Assembly (NCBI GenBank): GCA_022376465.1
Contig: JACDTU010000002.1
Coordinates: forward strand, 1,984,001-2,048,000
Origin: Cubamyces lactineus
Lineage: Eukaryota > Basidiomycota > Agaricomycetes > Polyporales > Polyporaceae
Direction: 5' to 3'
DNA length: 64,000 bases
In this document: positions 36,207 to 47,183 of the stretch, piece after piece
Layout of the letters: each line of letters begins with the position of its first letter
How positions within the stretch are numbered: position 1 is the first letter of the stretch
Program-made: the position numbers and the translations under genes
Notes under the pieces: generated by a model
The model's input: the letters and a program-made list of their open reading frames with translations, nothing else
Databases searched by the model: none
What the model was told of the DNA's origin: nothing

Positions 36207-36552
36207 GTCACCGCACTCGAAACGTCGATCGTCGACGTGCGTAGGCTTTGTGCATCTTCTTTTTGTCGACTTGGGTGCTCTCGATCATTGCTATCGTTGT
36301 TTACACACTACACGGACGCTGAAGCGAGAAATGTTCCATGGATTGTATTTGTAGATAGGATAGGGCAACCATTGACTAAAGCAGTACGCGATAGCACGTC
36401 CGACTAGAGATACAAATAATGTTACACGTCGACTTCAACTTCTGGACGTCAGATATCAAGCAAAGGAGGACAGGCGACGACGCAAGTAAGGGTAAGGGGG
36501 TTGCAATGAAGGAAGAGGGAGGAGGGGGTATATCAGAAACGGCGGCGTACTT
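36207..36552. other. Convergent 3' intergenic region RAD54 / GYF protein gene
   Basis: About 350 bp between two facing stop codons. It should hold both polyadenylation sites; an AATAA-like stretch (ACAAATAATG) lies near 36414. No gene seen. Confidence 0.5.
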
Positions 36553-37832
36553 TCATGGGTCGGAGACAACCTCATTCCAGGTACCCCACTCTCCACCAAC
36601 CTTGCGCACCTTGACCTTCTCTCCATACGTGCCAAAGTACGCGGCATTATGCCAGGCCCGCATCTCCTCCTCGCTGAACGGCCCGAAGACCTGGTTCGGG
36701 TCGCCCGCCTCGGGCACGTCCCACTTGAACTCGTACTTGACGTCCGCGGAAGGCGGTACCCAATCCGCGCCGACCTTGCCCGATGCGCGGATGGAGCGGA
36801 CAAGCTCCTCGTATGTCTTGGAGTAAATGTCGGTATCGCCGAGGGACATGAGCGTCGACGCGAGGTGGGTGATGTGGTCGATCTCGGATGGTGCTTTCGG
36901 TGCTTTGTCGACGTCCATGGCTCCCGCAACGGGATCGTTTTTCGCCTTGTTGTTTGGCCTGCAAGCGATGGGTTAGCTTATCCAATATGTCTGAAAGTCT
37001 CGACTATGACATGCCTCTTCTTGACGTTTCCGCCATTCCTCTTGGCCTTGGCACCGAGGCGCTGCAACGCCTCCAGCACCGTCTCACCCTTCTTGAGCAT
37101 TCCAACAAGCTCCTGCTCGATCTTGTCCTTGCCGCCCAGCTGCTGCAGCTCGCGCTCCTCCGCCTCCTGAAGCTCCCTCTGATGCCGCTCTTGCGCCTTG
37201 TGCAGCTTGCGCGCCTTCTTGATCTCCTTCTCATCCAAGCCCTCCATCCAGCGGTCGTGCACCGCGTGCGGGTCGAACGTGCGCACGTACGTCCCGTCCT
37301 CGGTGAACTTGCCCTCCTCCATCTCCTCGCGCATGTTAAAGGACGAGAGCTCGTAGCCCATGCCCGCCTTCTTCCGCCGGATCGCGTCGTCCTCGTCCTC
37401 CGGCTCGTCGTCCCCTTCGTCGTCCGACTCCCCCTCCTTGTCAGACCGCTCCCCAAACTCCTGTCCCTCGATGTCGCCGAGCCGCAGGTACTCCTCTTTC
37501 TTCTTCTTTCCACCACCCTCTTTCTCCTCTTTCTCTTCCTTTTCGCCAATCGCGAACATGTCATCGTCCTCGTCCGCCGCGCCCGCTGCCCCCGGCTTGC
37601 GGCTGTTCACGACGCCCTCGCCATCGTCGCTCGAGTCGGATTCGTACCCTTCGGTGTTCACGCGGCCCTTGCGGCGCGCGGACGGGTTCTCGAGCTGGGC
37701 GTCGACCTCCTCCGCAAAGTTAACGGGATCCTCGGACGGCTCGACGAAGCGGGTCTTCTTGCGCGAGCCCTCGGCGGGCGGCGTGTCAGACGCACTTGTA
37801 GCGGTTCGTTTGGTTGCTGGTCGCGGCGGCAT
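36553..37832 (-). CDS. LIN1: GYF-domain U5 snRNP protein, CD2BP2/Lin1 family
   Basis: Two exons, about 410 residues. The first is highly charged with a basic start (MPPRPATKRTATSAS), acidic runs (SDDEGDDEPEDEDD) and the family landmarks KGRVNTEGYESDSSDD, GYELSSFNMREEMEEGKF and GTYVRTFDPHAVHDRWM. The second ends in a GYF domain (YEFKWDVPE, GPFSEEEMRAWHNAAYF). CD2BP2/Lin1 is a component of the U5 snRNP that leaves before spliceosome activation; the GYF domain binds proline-rich ligands and the U5 protein Dib1/U5-15K. The reading frame joins only if the intron runs 37014 to 36959 with a GC donor (GCATGT) and a TTGCAG acceptor; GT donors nearby give the wrong phase. The two genes at its sides are convergent (RAD54) and divergent (ICMT). 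Confidence 0.88.
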
Positions 37833-38672
37833 CGGTGGTTATCTTGCGTTAGTGTAGATGGGTAGTAAAGCGAAGTACTAGGGCCCCTCAAGAGTCAGGG
37901 CCACACTGGCAGAAACTGCAGTCAGTGACGCTAACTACCGCGATCAACTGGCCCAAGTTGCACTACAGTACGCGCGCTTAAGGACCATCATGGACCGGGC
38001 CGGGAGCCCGTGCAGGTTCAGGAGCGATACCGCTTGCAATTGCTCTCTGGCTGACCGCCATCTATGTTGGCCTCGTTCTAGATATGCTATCCGCAAACTT
38101 CGCCGCAGTTTGTGACACTTGAAGACGATCCATGCAAAGCTACGTGCGCATATCGTAAATGCAAATGTCACTGACAGCGGCTTCTGTAGGTTATTCATTC
38201 GCCTGCAAGCGGTGGACCTTGCAATGGCAGCTAATCATTGGCCCACGGCCAATTTCTCACCCGTGTGCACTCGCCCCATGTCCGGGTACGACTATGTTCC
38301 TGACAAGTGTCACCGACGGCGATGAATGGAATCGCACTCGCCGCGTCCAAGTCGCGTATCTGAGACTCAGCGAGAGGGGCGCAGCTCAACGGACGCCCTC
38401 AAGGCTAGGCTTCCCGCTTCTATCGACAGGCCTGACCTGTGCGAGTTCCCACAGAAGTTCCCAACTTCTCACAGAACGTCGCAGATCCGGTGAACATGTC
38501 GACTTTGATAGGGAACACATAACGGTTGCCTAATCCCGGGCCTCGCACATGAGAGTCTTCTCGCGTCCTTGTCTAAAAGTATTGGTACCGTAGGCCGCCG
38601 AGCCCTCATTTAAAGACCTTTGTGGGCTCGTGGACGAGCATCCCTCCACGTAGGTCCGCTAAGTGACATACG
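37833..38672. other. Divergent intergenic region, 840 bp
   Basis: Between the GYF-protein start and the first ICMT-like start. It should contain both promoters. A TTTAAAG sequence near 38609 could be a TATA-like element 60 bp before the ICMT ATG. No open frame looks like a real gene. Confidence 0.45.
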
Positions 38673-39475
38673 ATGTCCTCCTCCACTGTACTGCATACCG
38701 CCCCAGCTCTACTCAAAACTGCGTTGCTCTTGGCCAATGCGACGTGCACCTACTATGGGATGAAGCCGCCGACACCGGTCGCACGCCCTGAAGAGCGGGC
38801 GAAAGCCAAGTCCGACTCCCTGGGTCGCCTATGGACTCCCAACGTGATGGTCACTCTCGCATATCCCCTTCGAGTGAGTGTTCCCGTCCGTTGGTTGCGT
38901 CTGAGTTTTCATCCGATATACTCTGGTAGGGTGCTTTGTGCGGCATTGCTACTATCGAGGCGGCGGCGCTGCTAGTCCAACAACTCCCTCCATCAATATC
39001 AGCCCGCCTGCTCTCTATCCTTCCTGGCCTGGCCACCTCCGGCCTCAGCATGACCCCACTCTTCCTCGTCGGTTCCATAATGGCCATCGTCGGTGGGACG
39101 ATCCGCATGGTCTGCCACCGCGCCCTCGGTCGGTTCTTCACCTGGCAAATGGCGATACAAGACGGCCACAAGCTCATCACGACGGGGCCATACTCTTTCG
39201 TCCGCCACCCCAGTTATTCTGGATGGTTGTTGCTGGTGCTCGGAAAGGCGCTCGCGGTGCTAGGCCCCGGATGCTACTATGTCCAAAGCGGGCTGTCGCA
39301 AACGCGTATTGGACAGGCGGCGGCGGCGGCGGTGTTTGGGTATCTCGCGGTGGTGACGTACATTCTGTGCCGTCGTATCAACAAGGAGGACCATGATCTG
39401 AGCAAGGAGTTTGGGGAGGAGTGGCGGGCTTGGGCCAAGAAGACGCCGTACAAGTTGATTCCGTACGTGTACTAA
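38673..39475 (+). CDS. Isoprenylcysteine carboxyl methyltransferase-like protein, tandem copy 1
   Basis: Two exons, about 240 residues. Several membrane helices (LLKTALLLANATCTYYGMKPP; MTPLFLVGSIMAIVGGTIRM; SGWLLLVLGKALAVLG) precede the ICMT/PEMT core: CHRALGRFFTWQMAIQDGHKLI, then the TTGPYSFVRHPSYSGW SAM-binding motif and the C-terminal EFGEEWRAWAKKTPYKLIPYVY. ICMT enzymes sit in the ER membrane and methylate the prenylated cysteine left by CAAX processing on Ras-type GTPases and mating pheromones. The intron (GTGAGT donor after YPLR, GGTAG acceptor) is at the same place as in the next gene, so the two arose by tandem DNA duplication. Which copy is the Ste14 orthologue cannot be told; both may be accessory members. 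Confidence 0.85.
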
Positions 39476-39810
39476 CGACCGTGGCCCTCGCTTTCTACGT
39501 ATGGTAACGTTACTGCTCTGTCGAGTGGGTTCAGAAAATCACCGGGATCGACGCGATAAGTGTCTGATTGACGTGTCCATATCATGGCAGGACTAGGATG
39601 AAGTGAGTTCTCTCCATATAAGCAGACTGGCTATCCGTACCAGTCGACGATGGAGCTGCCAGGGCGCGTCCATTAGCAGACGCCTTCCCTGCGTTCTTCG
39701 GTATACATATCTCCGCAGTGCGCCCACGGCATGACATGCATACTCAATCTGTACATAAGTACTTTGGTTGAAAGCCCCTCTGTACCTCTGCCTCCTGTCT
39801 CGCATGCACC
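39476..39810. other. Spacer between tandem ICMT-like genes
   Basis: 335 bp; no gene seen. A TATAAG sequence near 39618, inside CCATATAAGCAG, could serve the second copy. Confidence 0.4.
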
Positions 39811-40625
39811 ATGTCCTTCATCATCACGCCCCTCCTTACCACCCCCCTTCTCAAGGTGCCCATCCTACTGGGCGTCGCAGCATGTCACCACACCACATTG
39901 AAGCCGCCGCACTCGAGCGAGGCGCTAGAGATGCATAACGAGTTCACGTTGTCGGATTACCTCACCTCCGGAACGTCGTTCCAGCTCGCAAGCGCTGCGA
40001 TCCTGCGCGTGAGTAGCCTGCTATGCACCAACATGGACGCTCATCGATCCTCTCTCTCCAGGGCACGCTCATCGGCTTGTCGGTCGCAGAAGCCGCTACC
40101 ATCCTCGCAAGAGAGTTCTCTCCCGGACACGGCGCCCACCTCACAGAGCAAGCCCGCGCACTTCTGCTACCTAATACCTACTGCCCCCTCGACCTCCATG
40201 CGAGTACGATGTTCCTCACAGGCTCTGCCCTGACGTTCCTTGGTACCATCCTCCGCTTGTCCTGCTACCGCGCCCTCGGCCGTTTCTTCAAGTGGCAGTC
40301 AACCGTAGAAGACGACCACGAGCTGATCACGATCGGGCCATACGCTGTCGTGCGCCACCCGAGCTACACCGCGCTCCTGCTGCTCACCATCGGGGCGCCG
40401 CTTGTATTGCTTGCACCAGGGTCGTACGCGCGAGAGACAGGGCTCGTGGATACGCGCTGGGGGAAAGTGGTGCTCACGACGATGTTTGCATGGCTAACGA
40501 CCGTGACTGGTGCGCTGATCCTCCGTATTGACGAAGAGGATGAGGAGTTGCAGAAGAAGTTCGGAGGAGAATGGCTTGCTTGGGCGAGGAGGGTGCCGTA
40601 TAAGCTCATTCCGTATGTGTACTGA
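39811..40625 (+). CDS. Isoprenylcysteine carboxyl methyltransferase-like protein, tandem copy 2
   Basis: Two exons, about 245 residues, same orientation and same intron position as the copy 336 bp upstream. It keeps the core: SCYRALGRFFKWQSTVEDDHEL, TIGPYAVVRHPSYTALLLL and EEDEELQKKFGGEWLAWAR followed by the identical ending PYKLIPYVY. The N-terminal half is much more diverged from copy 1 than the C-terminal half, so the membrane part has changed faster than the catalytic part. The predicted role is again SAM-dependent methylation of prenylated cysteine at the ER membrane, inferred from the family. The stop codon lies 130 bp from the convergent stop of the second DUF7918 gene. Confidence 0.85.
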
Positions 40626-40755
40626 GCCCGGAATTATAGGAATACTAGAATATGCAACTATACACCTTGGTACGCAATGATGTCTTGTAGGATATTGAGC
40701 ATAAGTTCTTCCCTGTGACTTTCCGTCAAGATACAGAATGCAGCAAGATATGCTA

Positions 40756-42539
40756 CTATGACTCTTCCTTCACATGCTCTTGCTTTACCGATACGCTCGT
40801 CAAGCCAGTGAATGCCTCTTGCAAATTAGCAGCACTCAGGTGCACCTACGCATCATCTCGCGTAAGTCCACTTGAATACGCCGGTGAACCATCGCAGAGC
40901 ATACCTCGACAACAGTTGATTCTTCTTCTTCAGTCTTGACGAGATATCCGCCTGTGTCATCGGTGACCAACGGCTGATCGTTCTCCTCTTCCTTCTTCAC
41001 TATCCTATCTGGGACAGGTGCGCCAAAGAGGGCGCGCTGGTTCTTAGAATTGACGTGAATCTGACATATCGCACATTCGCAGCGATACCGGTCAGTGGGG
41101 AGGATGCTTTAGTACATAAACACTGACCTCTACGACGGTCTCTTCTGCCTCATAATTCTCGCCTGCTGGCGGCTCCGCATCGGTTTGGATAGGGATAGCG
41201 GCGTCATGAGCAGGTTCACGTTTAATATGTAACGCAGGTTTTGCGGCCTCCGTCTTGACGTTCGGTAGGCGGCCGATATCTCCCTCTGGCTGAGAGAGCC
41301 CCTTGCAAGGAGATAGATGCATCTAACAGGAGAAGGCCGCTCAACCATCAATCTCAAAGATGCATGGTACGGGGTTCGCACCTCAACCATTCTTTCGTCT
41401 TCGTCGTCGCTACCATCGACGTGCCCTATGGGCTGAATAGCGTTACGTGCAGTTGAAGACGACTCTGAAGACTGTCCGAGGTTTCCAACAGCTTCAATAG
41501 GTGCCGCCTCTACACCTGAACCGATGTCGATGTCCTGTGGGATGTCTAGATACATCTACAGGATGAAATAAGGTCAGATGTGCGCCATATAGGTCCGAGG
41601 GGCTCACATCGTCGTCTGGGTAGGGTTCGTGCGATGAAGTCGAGGGTCCTTGCACATCAATGAATTGGCGTCGACGCTTGCTAGGTGGCTCGCCGATTGG
41701 CTTCACCGAGAAAGTTTCGCTGGCGCGCTTCTTCCTCTGACCCTTGGACATCGAAGCAATGGACTTGGATAAGGTCCGTGTCCCAGAATTTACGATGCCA
41801 TTAGCTTCGAGATAATCTATTCGGCCAAATTGTAGCTTCAGCCCTGGCCCGTGTGGGAAGCCCGGCATTGCCTACCTTGAGTACGGTACATGAAGCGGAA
41901 TACTACGTGGGGTCTATCGTCTATGAGTATTGGTCGTAGAACTGTTGCAGGCTTCTGGGGCTTCATCGGAGCTCCTTGTCTTTTCCCTGCGCTATTGGAA
42001 ATCACTCAATAACACGCGCGCATGGTCCGAAAGTGGCTCGGCACGCACGCGATACTTGCGGTAGAGCCTTTCGTAGTTCGAAGCGCGGACACCGCTTTGG
42101 AGGGTATCGGGACCGCGACGAAATCGCGTACACGTCTGAGCCTAACCTCGACGGTGCCCACCTCTTCACTGAAGGCAGATGGTAGAGCATCGTGAGGAGC
42201 TGCATGAGAGAGGTCGTGTGCATCAAGTGTTATTCTGAGGCCTGCGGTTGATGCTTTGGAAGATCCTCTGGTATGGGAGACGACCCCGATTCGCCTGCCG
42301 TCCACTCTGACTTCGAGGGAGAGATGAGTTGGAGGCATCGAGTCGACCCAATGCACCCTATATTCCTATCTTTCGTTGGCTTGTATGATTGGCGACAGTA
42401 TATATGCATCACTCACTTTGCCGGGAATACTCAGGATGTAGCACGACGCGGCCTTGTCTTCTACCTTGGCTTGATATACCTTAAGCTCTTGGCCATCACA
42501 GGAGATGTATGCGCCATAGCCGCGAGCTACTAGGGGCAT
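40756..42539 (-). CDS. DUF7918 protein with repeated exons carrying SUMO-type motifs (copy 2)
   Basis: Eight exons by my reading. Exons 1-4 form a diverged DUF7918 core: GYGAYISCDGQELKVYQAKV, then EYRVHWVDSMPPTHLSLEVRVDG, an RKRQGAPMKPQ exon, FRFMYRTQ joined to DYLEANGIVN, and two basic nuclear-localisation-like clusters (KGQRKKR, SKRRRQ). Exons 5-8 make the tail. They are bounded by phase-0 introns and begin alike (MYL, MHL, IHV, VHL); exons 5-7 end alike (MVE, VVE, VVE). Exons 6-8 contain six SUMO-acceptor consensus sites (psi-K-x-E): VKTE, IKRE, VKKE, VKTE, VKQE and VKEE. The junctions read VVEIHV, VVEVHL and MVEMHL after acidic runs, resembling SUMO-interacting motifs. Function is unknown; a nuclear SUMO-linked role is my inference. 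Stop is TAG after KEES. Confidence 0.7.
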
Positions 42540-42669
42540 GAAAACCACCACTGAAGAATATTGTACGAGTTTATGAGACCTGAAGATGGTTCCCAGCTCG
42601 CGATATTCTACGAGGTAGTCAGAGAAGGAATGAGTGCAAGATAGAGCAGCGTGAATTGGCCACACTGTG

Positions 42670-42692
42670 GTCGCGCGTCAATGACGCGCGAC
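42670..42692. repeat. 23-bp palindrome GTCGCGCGTCA-A-TGACGCGCGAC
   Basis: A perfect inverted repeat with 11-bp arms around one base, upstream of the second DUF7918 gene and followed directly by ACGCGT. It may be a binding site for a dimeric regulator of one of the two divergent genes; this is a guess from symmetry. Confidence 0.45.
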
Positions 42693-42773
42693 GCGTAGCA
42701 TGTGACCAAGCAGGCATCCCGATTACATCTGTCTATTACGCGTCCATTGGACTAACTTGAAGTGATCGCGGTA

Positions 42774-42876
42774 CAGCTGTTCTCGAAATCAATGCGTAGG
42801 CGCCTTGTTCGCGCGCGCCGCGCAAAATGCATAGAACGCACATAACCTTAGGACGTTGGAGAATTTGGGCTACCAG
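42774..42876 (+). repeat. Left terminal inverted repeat
   Basis: The left arm of the transposon, starting CAGCTGTTCTCG and GC-rich in its middle (CGCGCGCGCCGCGC). It matches the reverse complement of 43766-43868 with five mismatches. Confidence 0.88.
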
Positions 42877-43765
42877 GGCGTACCACGAGCCATTTTGTGC
42901 TTTCTAAGCGTCCAGAATCACTCTAGGAATGGTATACTATCTTGTTCATCATTAAGAATCGCCTGATTGACTCGTAATGAATACTCGCTCGTGCTGGCAG
43001 CCTGGAGGCGAATCTCCTGTGAGAGGATCCGCAATGATTGCGTATCGAGGCTTCGGCTTGCTTCGAGTATAAATCCAGGAGTCATAGTAGTGTGTACAAC
43101 GTCAAGAAGAGGGTGCGCGGTTTCACCACCGGGGCTCAGAAGTGTGATGTATCCTCAGCAGCTAAGTTATCTCTGATTCATGATTGGAATCTTCCACTCC
43201 TTTCGCCGTCTAGCTGCAACTTGAGCTGTGCGATCGCTGTTACCCATCGCGAGTGATGTCCCAGTAGCTCTGGCTTACATGGTCCTCGAAACAAGGCTCG
43301 CATCGTGGAGGCGCTGCGACGTCGCCACGTAAGACTAAAGCTGGTGACAGTGGGCGACAGCGGGCCTGGCCGTACACGATGTGCTCGCTGAGGGCTGGAG
43401 AGTCATACCAGATGCAACCTCTGAGTGTGCCTTGCCGGTGAGTGGAAGTCCATTCGAACAAGGCTACGAGCAAGGAGGGGATGCGTATGCGTTGTGATCT
43501 TCCATCCAAGCAAGACATTCGCTGTACCATCAGCAATACCGCGGATTGCACACGTAGTCGGTCAGCTGTTCTTTCAGACAGGTACTACAGCCTAAGTCTT
43601 ACCAGCTGCAGGCGGTTAGGGCCATCCTATTGTAGCTGCAAGGCCGTTCAATGCGAAGGCTGGCCAGCCTCCCAAATACATCGTATACCTCGACGTATGA
43701 GCCTCAGAAGTGATCTTAGGCTCTATTAGGCATTCAAGGAACAAGAAATTGGCTTGTAGTAGGCT

Positions 43766-43868
43766 CTGGTAGCCCAGATTCTCCAACGTCCTAAGGTTCT
43801 GTGCGTTTTGTGCGTTTTGCGCGGCGCGCGCGAACAAGGCGCCTACGCATTGATTTCGAGAACAGCTG
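43766..43868 (-). repeat. Right terminal inverted repeat
   Basis: The right arm of the transposon. It ends CGAGAACAGCTG followed by the TA target copy and lies 102 bp before the start codon of the Hcs1-like helicase gene. Confidence 0.88.
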
Positions 43869-43970
43869 TAAGCAAGCACTCTGGAATTTAACTGACTAAC
43901 GACGCGAACGCGCAGTGAAATCGGTTTTCTCTAGCTGCGCTTTGCTAGCGATCTCGAGAGGACAGATACA

Positions 43971-46900
43971 ATGACCAGTGATGAACAGCTGAAGGCTTTC
44001 ATAGACAGGCACCGCGAGCTGCTCAAGAAGGAGCGGGAAGCGGAGATCGAGCGTACATCCCTCTTACTCTCAAACTGCCCTTCAAAACTCTTAGAGCAGA
44101 AGGGACTTGCGTTGTGCGGCCTTGGAGTCGCATCAGTTGGGATAGGCTTGGGAGGCAAGACGTGTGTACGCTTTCTCGCCTTCGTCCCCGTTTGACTCGA
44201 CCTTAGTGTGTGCTATTTAGCCTGATCGAGCTGGAGAGGCCGACCGCGTACCATACTACTCCGATATTCCCCCCACATTCGCTCAGGTATGTCAACAGAA
44301 AAGCTACAGATGGCACTTGTAGTAACGATGAATTTCTAGACCAGGCGATCTTGCGCGTATCGAGGAACATACCACCTCTACCACACAGAAGAAATCAGCG
44401 AAGCCAAAGAAGACAAGTACATCCGAGAAAAGTAAAGACGATGGAGTCGAAGGCGTCGTATACAAGGTAAACTTACAAGCTGCCATCAGGTTGGTTACTC
44501 AACAATGTATCCCATTAGGTCTCGGATACCAAGATCGTCCTCGCTGCAGATCCATCAGAGACCGGCGGAGAGGATCTGAACCTTCCTGATCGATGCCGGG
44601 TGGTGAAGCTGGCCAACAGCGTAACTTATGATAGGTAGGTTGAATGGCGGTACGGTATGGAGCTGCACATTTCACTGACATTCACCCTGCAGGATGGACA
44701 AGGCCCTCGATCAGCTCGAGAAAGTAGTACTGCCCAACTCCGACGTGGTAAGTTCGCAACGACGACACAAGGATCTAGAGGTGATGACATTGATCACAGA
44801 AAGAAGACAAGTTCCTGCCGAAGATGACACTACTCATCCGAGTCCTAATGGGCATGGCTCCGCCTTCCGAGAGAGTGCCCGTGAAAGACTTAAAATTCTT
44901 TGATCCGTCTCTTAATACGAGTCAACAAGAAGCCATCCGATTCGCCCTTGAGTCCCCCGAAGTCGCCTGTATCCACGGGCCCCCAGGTCACTTGCAGTGA
45001 TCTCTTTTGAAAAGCTGCTTAATGATCTAACACGCCTCTGTAGGAACTGGCAAAACGCATACCCTCATAGAACTCATCCGCCAGTTGACCACTGTCACAC
45101 CCTATAACCCACAACCGCTGAGGCTTCTGGTATGCGGCGCGTCCAACATGTCTGTTGATAATATCTTGGAGAGGCTGCTCGCGCTTCCTACTCCAGAGAA
45201 CGGAGAGAAGCTCAAGGTGACTCGTGTAGGCCATCCAGCTCGAGTGATGGCACAAGAGGATGTCATAGACGCGACTCTAGAAGTCAAGGCGAGCCGCAGT
45301 GATCAGGTAAGCATGCTACTTCCTCTATACGTGACTGTCGTATGCCGATTGGCATGTTCATTGATACGTTTGTCTGGACAGGCTATGCTTGCCAAAGACG
45401 TCAAGAACGAGCTCGAAGCCGCACTCGATACCCTCGCAGGTAAGGGTAAAGGAGCAAAGGGGAAGGCTCCGCGGGGCCTCGAGCGGAAGAAGATGTGGGA
45501 AGAGGTCCGTGCATTGCGGAAAGAGTAGGGCTCTGCACACCCTCATTCGCCTTATAGCCTTAACACGTAGGTGCAGGTATCGTCAACGAGAGGGCGGTGT
45601 CGTCGAGAGCGTGTTGAAGGATTCTCAGGTCGTACTCGCTACATGCCATTCATCTGGCGGCAGGCAGCTATGGACTCAGAACTTCGACGTGGTCATCATC
45701 GACGAAGCGACTCAGGCAGTAGAGGCCGTACGTCGTCGCCTGTATTCTCTCGATCTCGTAAAGTGTCTGACGGCATCTCGCAGGTCTGTTGGGTACCTAT
45801 ATTCAAGGCGCATAAACTGATCCTTGCAGGCGATCCCATGCAATTGCCCCCCACGATCATCTCCATAGACAAAAGGAACAAGAAGAAAGCGAAACCCAGC
45901 CAAGTCTCGGACAAGAAGAAGACTTCTGCTCCTGTCAAACCATCTAAGGTCGCATCCGAAGAGGTGGCTCCCACTAAAGATGATACCGCCGATGAGGGAT
46001 CGTCGGCCTCCGATGGCGACGATGACGATGAGGGCGACGTTGAGATTGCTGCAGACCCTGAAGAACGTTTGAAGGCCACCCCGAATGACCCAAGGAAGCT
46101 AGGATCGAAAGCTGTGCTGCGCCCGCCTCGTACCCTCGAAACAACGCTGTTCGAGCGGCTGGAGAAGATGTACGGCCCTGGGATCAAGCGCATGTTGACG
46201 GTACAGTACCGGTATGTCTCCTTCACCCCGTGGCCTGATCGCGTCAATGAACAAGGAGAACGCAGGATGCACGCCCAGATTGCAGCATTCCCCTCCAAAG
46301 TCATGTACTACTCCAAGCTCACGTCGCATCCCTCCGTTGCATCTCACCTATTGCGCGACCTGCCGAACACGAATGCTGAGTCCGAAGATGACGAGAAGGA
46401 GATCCTGGGCACCCCTGTTGTCTTCTACGATACCGCCGGATGCGAGTACTTTGAGCGCGTGGAAGGTGACAGTGACGAGGGAAGCCGATGCAACGAGAAC
46501 GAAGCGTCCGTGGTCAAGATGTGGGTAGATCAACTGGTAAGTGCTCATTGCGCTCTACCCAGCTCCTCCGAAACGCTCACTAACATTCTGGGTCGTTGAC
46601 GAAGGCGAGTGCCGGCATGTTGCCGTCACAAATAGCAGTGATCACACCGTATGCGACTGTCCTTCATGATGATCGTGATCCTCGGTGCTCATAGCTTGTT
46701 TTAGGTATCAAGCGCAAGTAACGCTCCTGACATCTCTGTTGCGCCCCGTATACGGCGCAGAGCTGGAGATTGGATCCGTCGACGGAATGCAAGGCCGAGA
46801 GAAGGAAGCCGTCATAATCAGTCTCGTGCGGAGCAACGACAAGGTGTGTAGCCCTCGTACTGTGCATCCCGCCCCGGTATGCTAAACGTATCACAGCGGG

Positions 46901-47183
46901 AGGTTGGGTTCCTCAAGGACAAACGGAGACTCAATGGTATGTTCTCTTGATGTACGCAGAGGACATACTGAATGAGTTCTTGAACAGTCGCGATGACCCG
47001 CGCTCGCCGTCATCTGGTACGTGCACAATGCCCTGTCCCATGAACACTCGTACTCACTTTCCTCTCGTTTTATAGTGCGTGATTGGCGACTCCTCGACCG
47101 TCCAGCACGGCAGCTCATTCCTGAAGAAATGGATGGCTTGGCTCGAAGCGAACGCAGACGTCCGTTACGCCGGCTTGGAATAG
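43971..47183 (+). CDS. HCS1: Hcs1/IGHMBP2-type SF1 DNA/RNA helicase
   Basis: A gene of more than ten exons for a Upf1-like superfamily 1B helicase. The N-terminal EVRERTSLL-like start ([20 protein letters not shown]) and the [10 protein letters not shown] beta-barrel domain are typical of the IGHMBP2/Hcs1 branch. Motifs: [14 protein letters not shown] (Q), [11 protein letters not shown] (Walker A, split by an intron), [30 protein letters not shown] (Walker B), [42 protein letters not shown] and [15 protein letters not shown]. In yeast Hcs1 is the DNA polymerase alpha-associated helicase A; in animals the relative acts on RNA and ribosomes. An acidic insert of about 90 residues ([12 protein letters not shown]) separates motifs III and IV. 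No nucleic-acid-binding R3H or zinc-finger tail is visible after motif VI, as in Hcs1. Its promoter is invaded by the TIR element. Confidence 0.92.

Larger units (their letters stand above)
42774..43868. mobile_element. Non-autonomous TIR transposon, TA target site (Tc1/mariner-like)
   Basis: A 1,095-bp element bounded by inverted repeats of 103 bp that match at 98 of 103 positions without gaps, the first 54 identical. Weaker similarity continues inward for another 40 bp or so. The ends begin CAGCTGTTCTCG and are each flanked by TA (42772-42773 and 43869-43870), the target duplication of the Tc1/mariner superfamily. No internal open frame resembles a transposase (the longest, about 100 codons, has no DDE signature), so it needs an enzyme supplied elsewhere. 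It occupies 1,095 of the 1,431 bp between the divergent start codons of the DUF7918 gene and the helicase, so it was inserted into an original promoter of about 330 bp. Confidence 0.85.

Noticed and set aside
43240..43551. Possible transposase fragment inside the TIR element
   Set aside because: The 100-codon frame has no helix-turn-helix or DDE/D residues in a sensible spacing; the element is best seen as non-autonomous.
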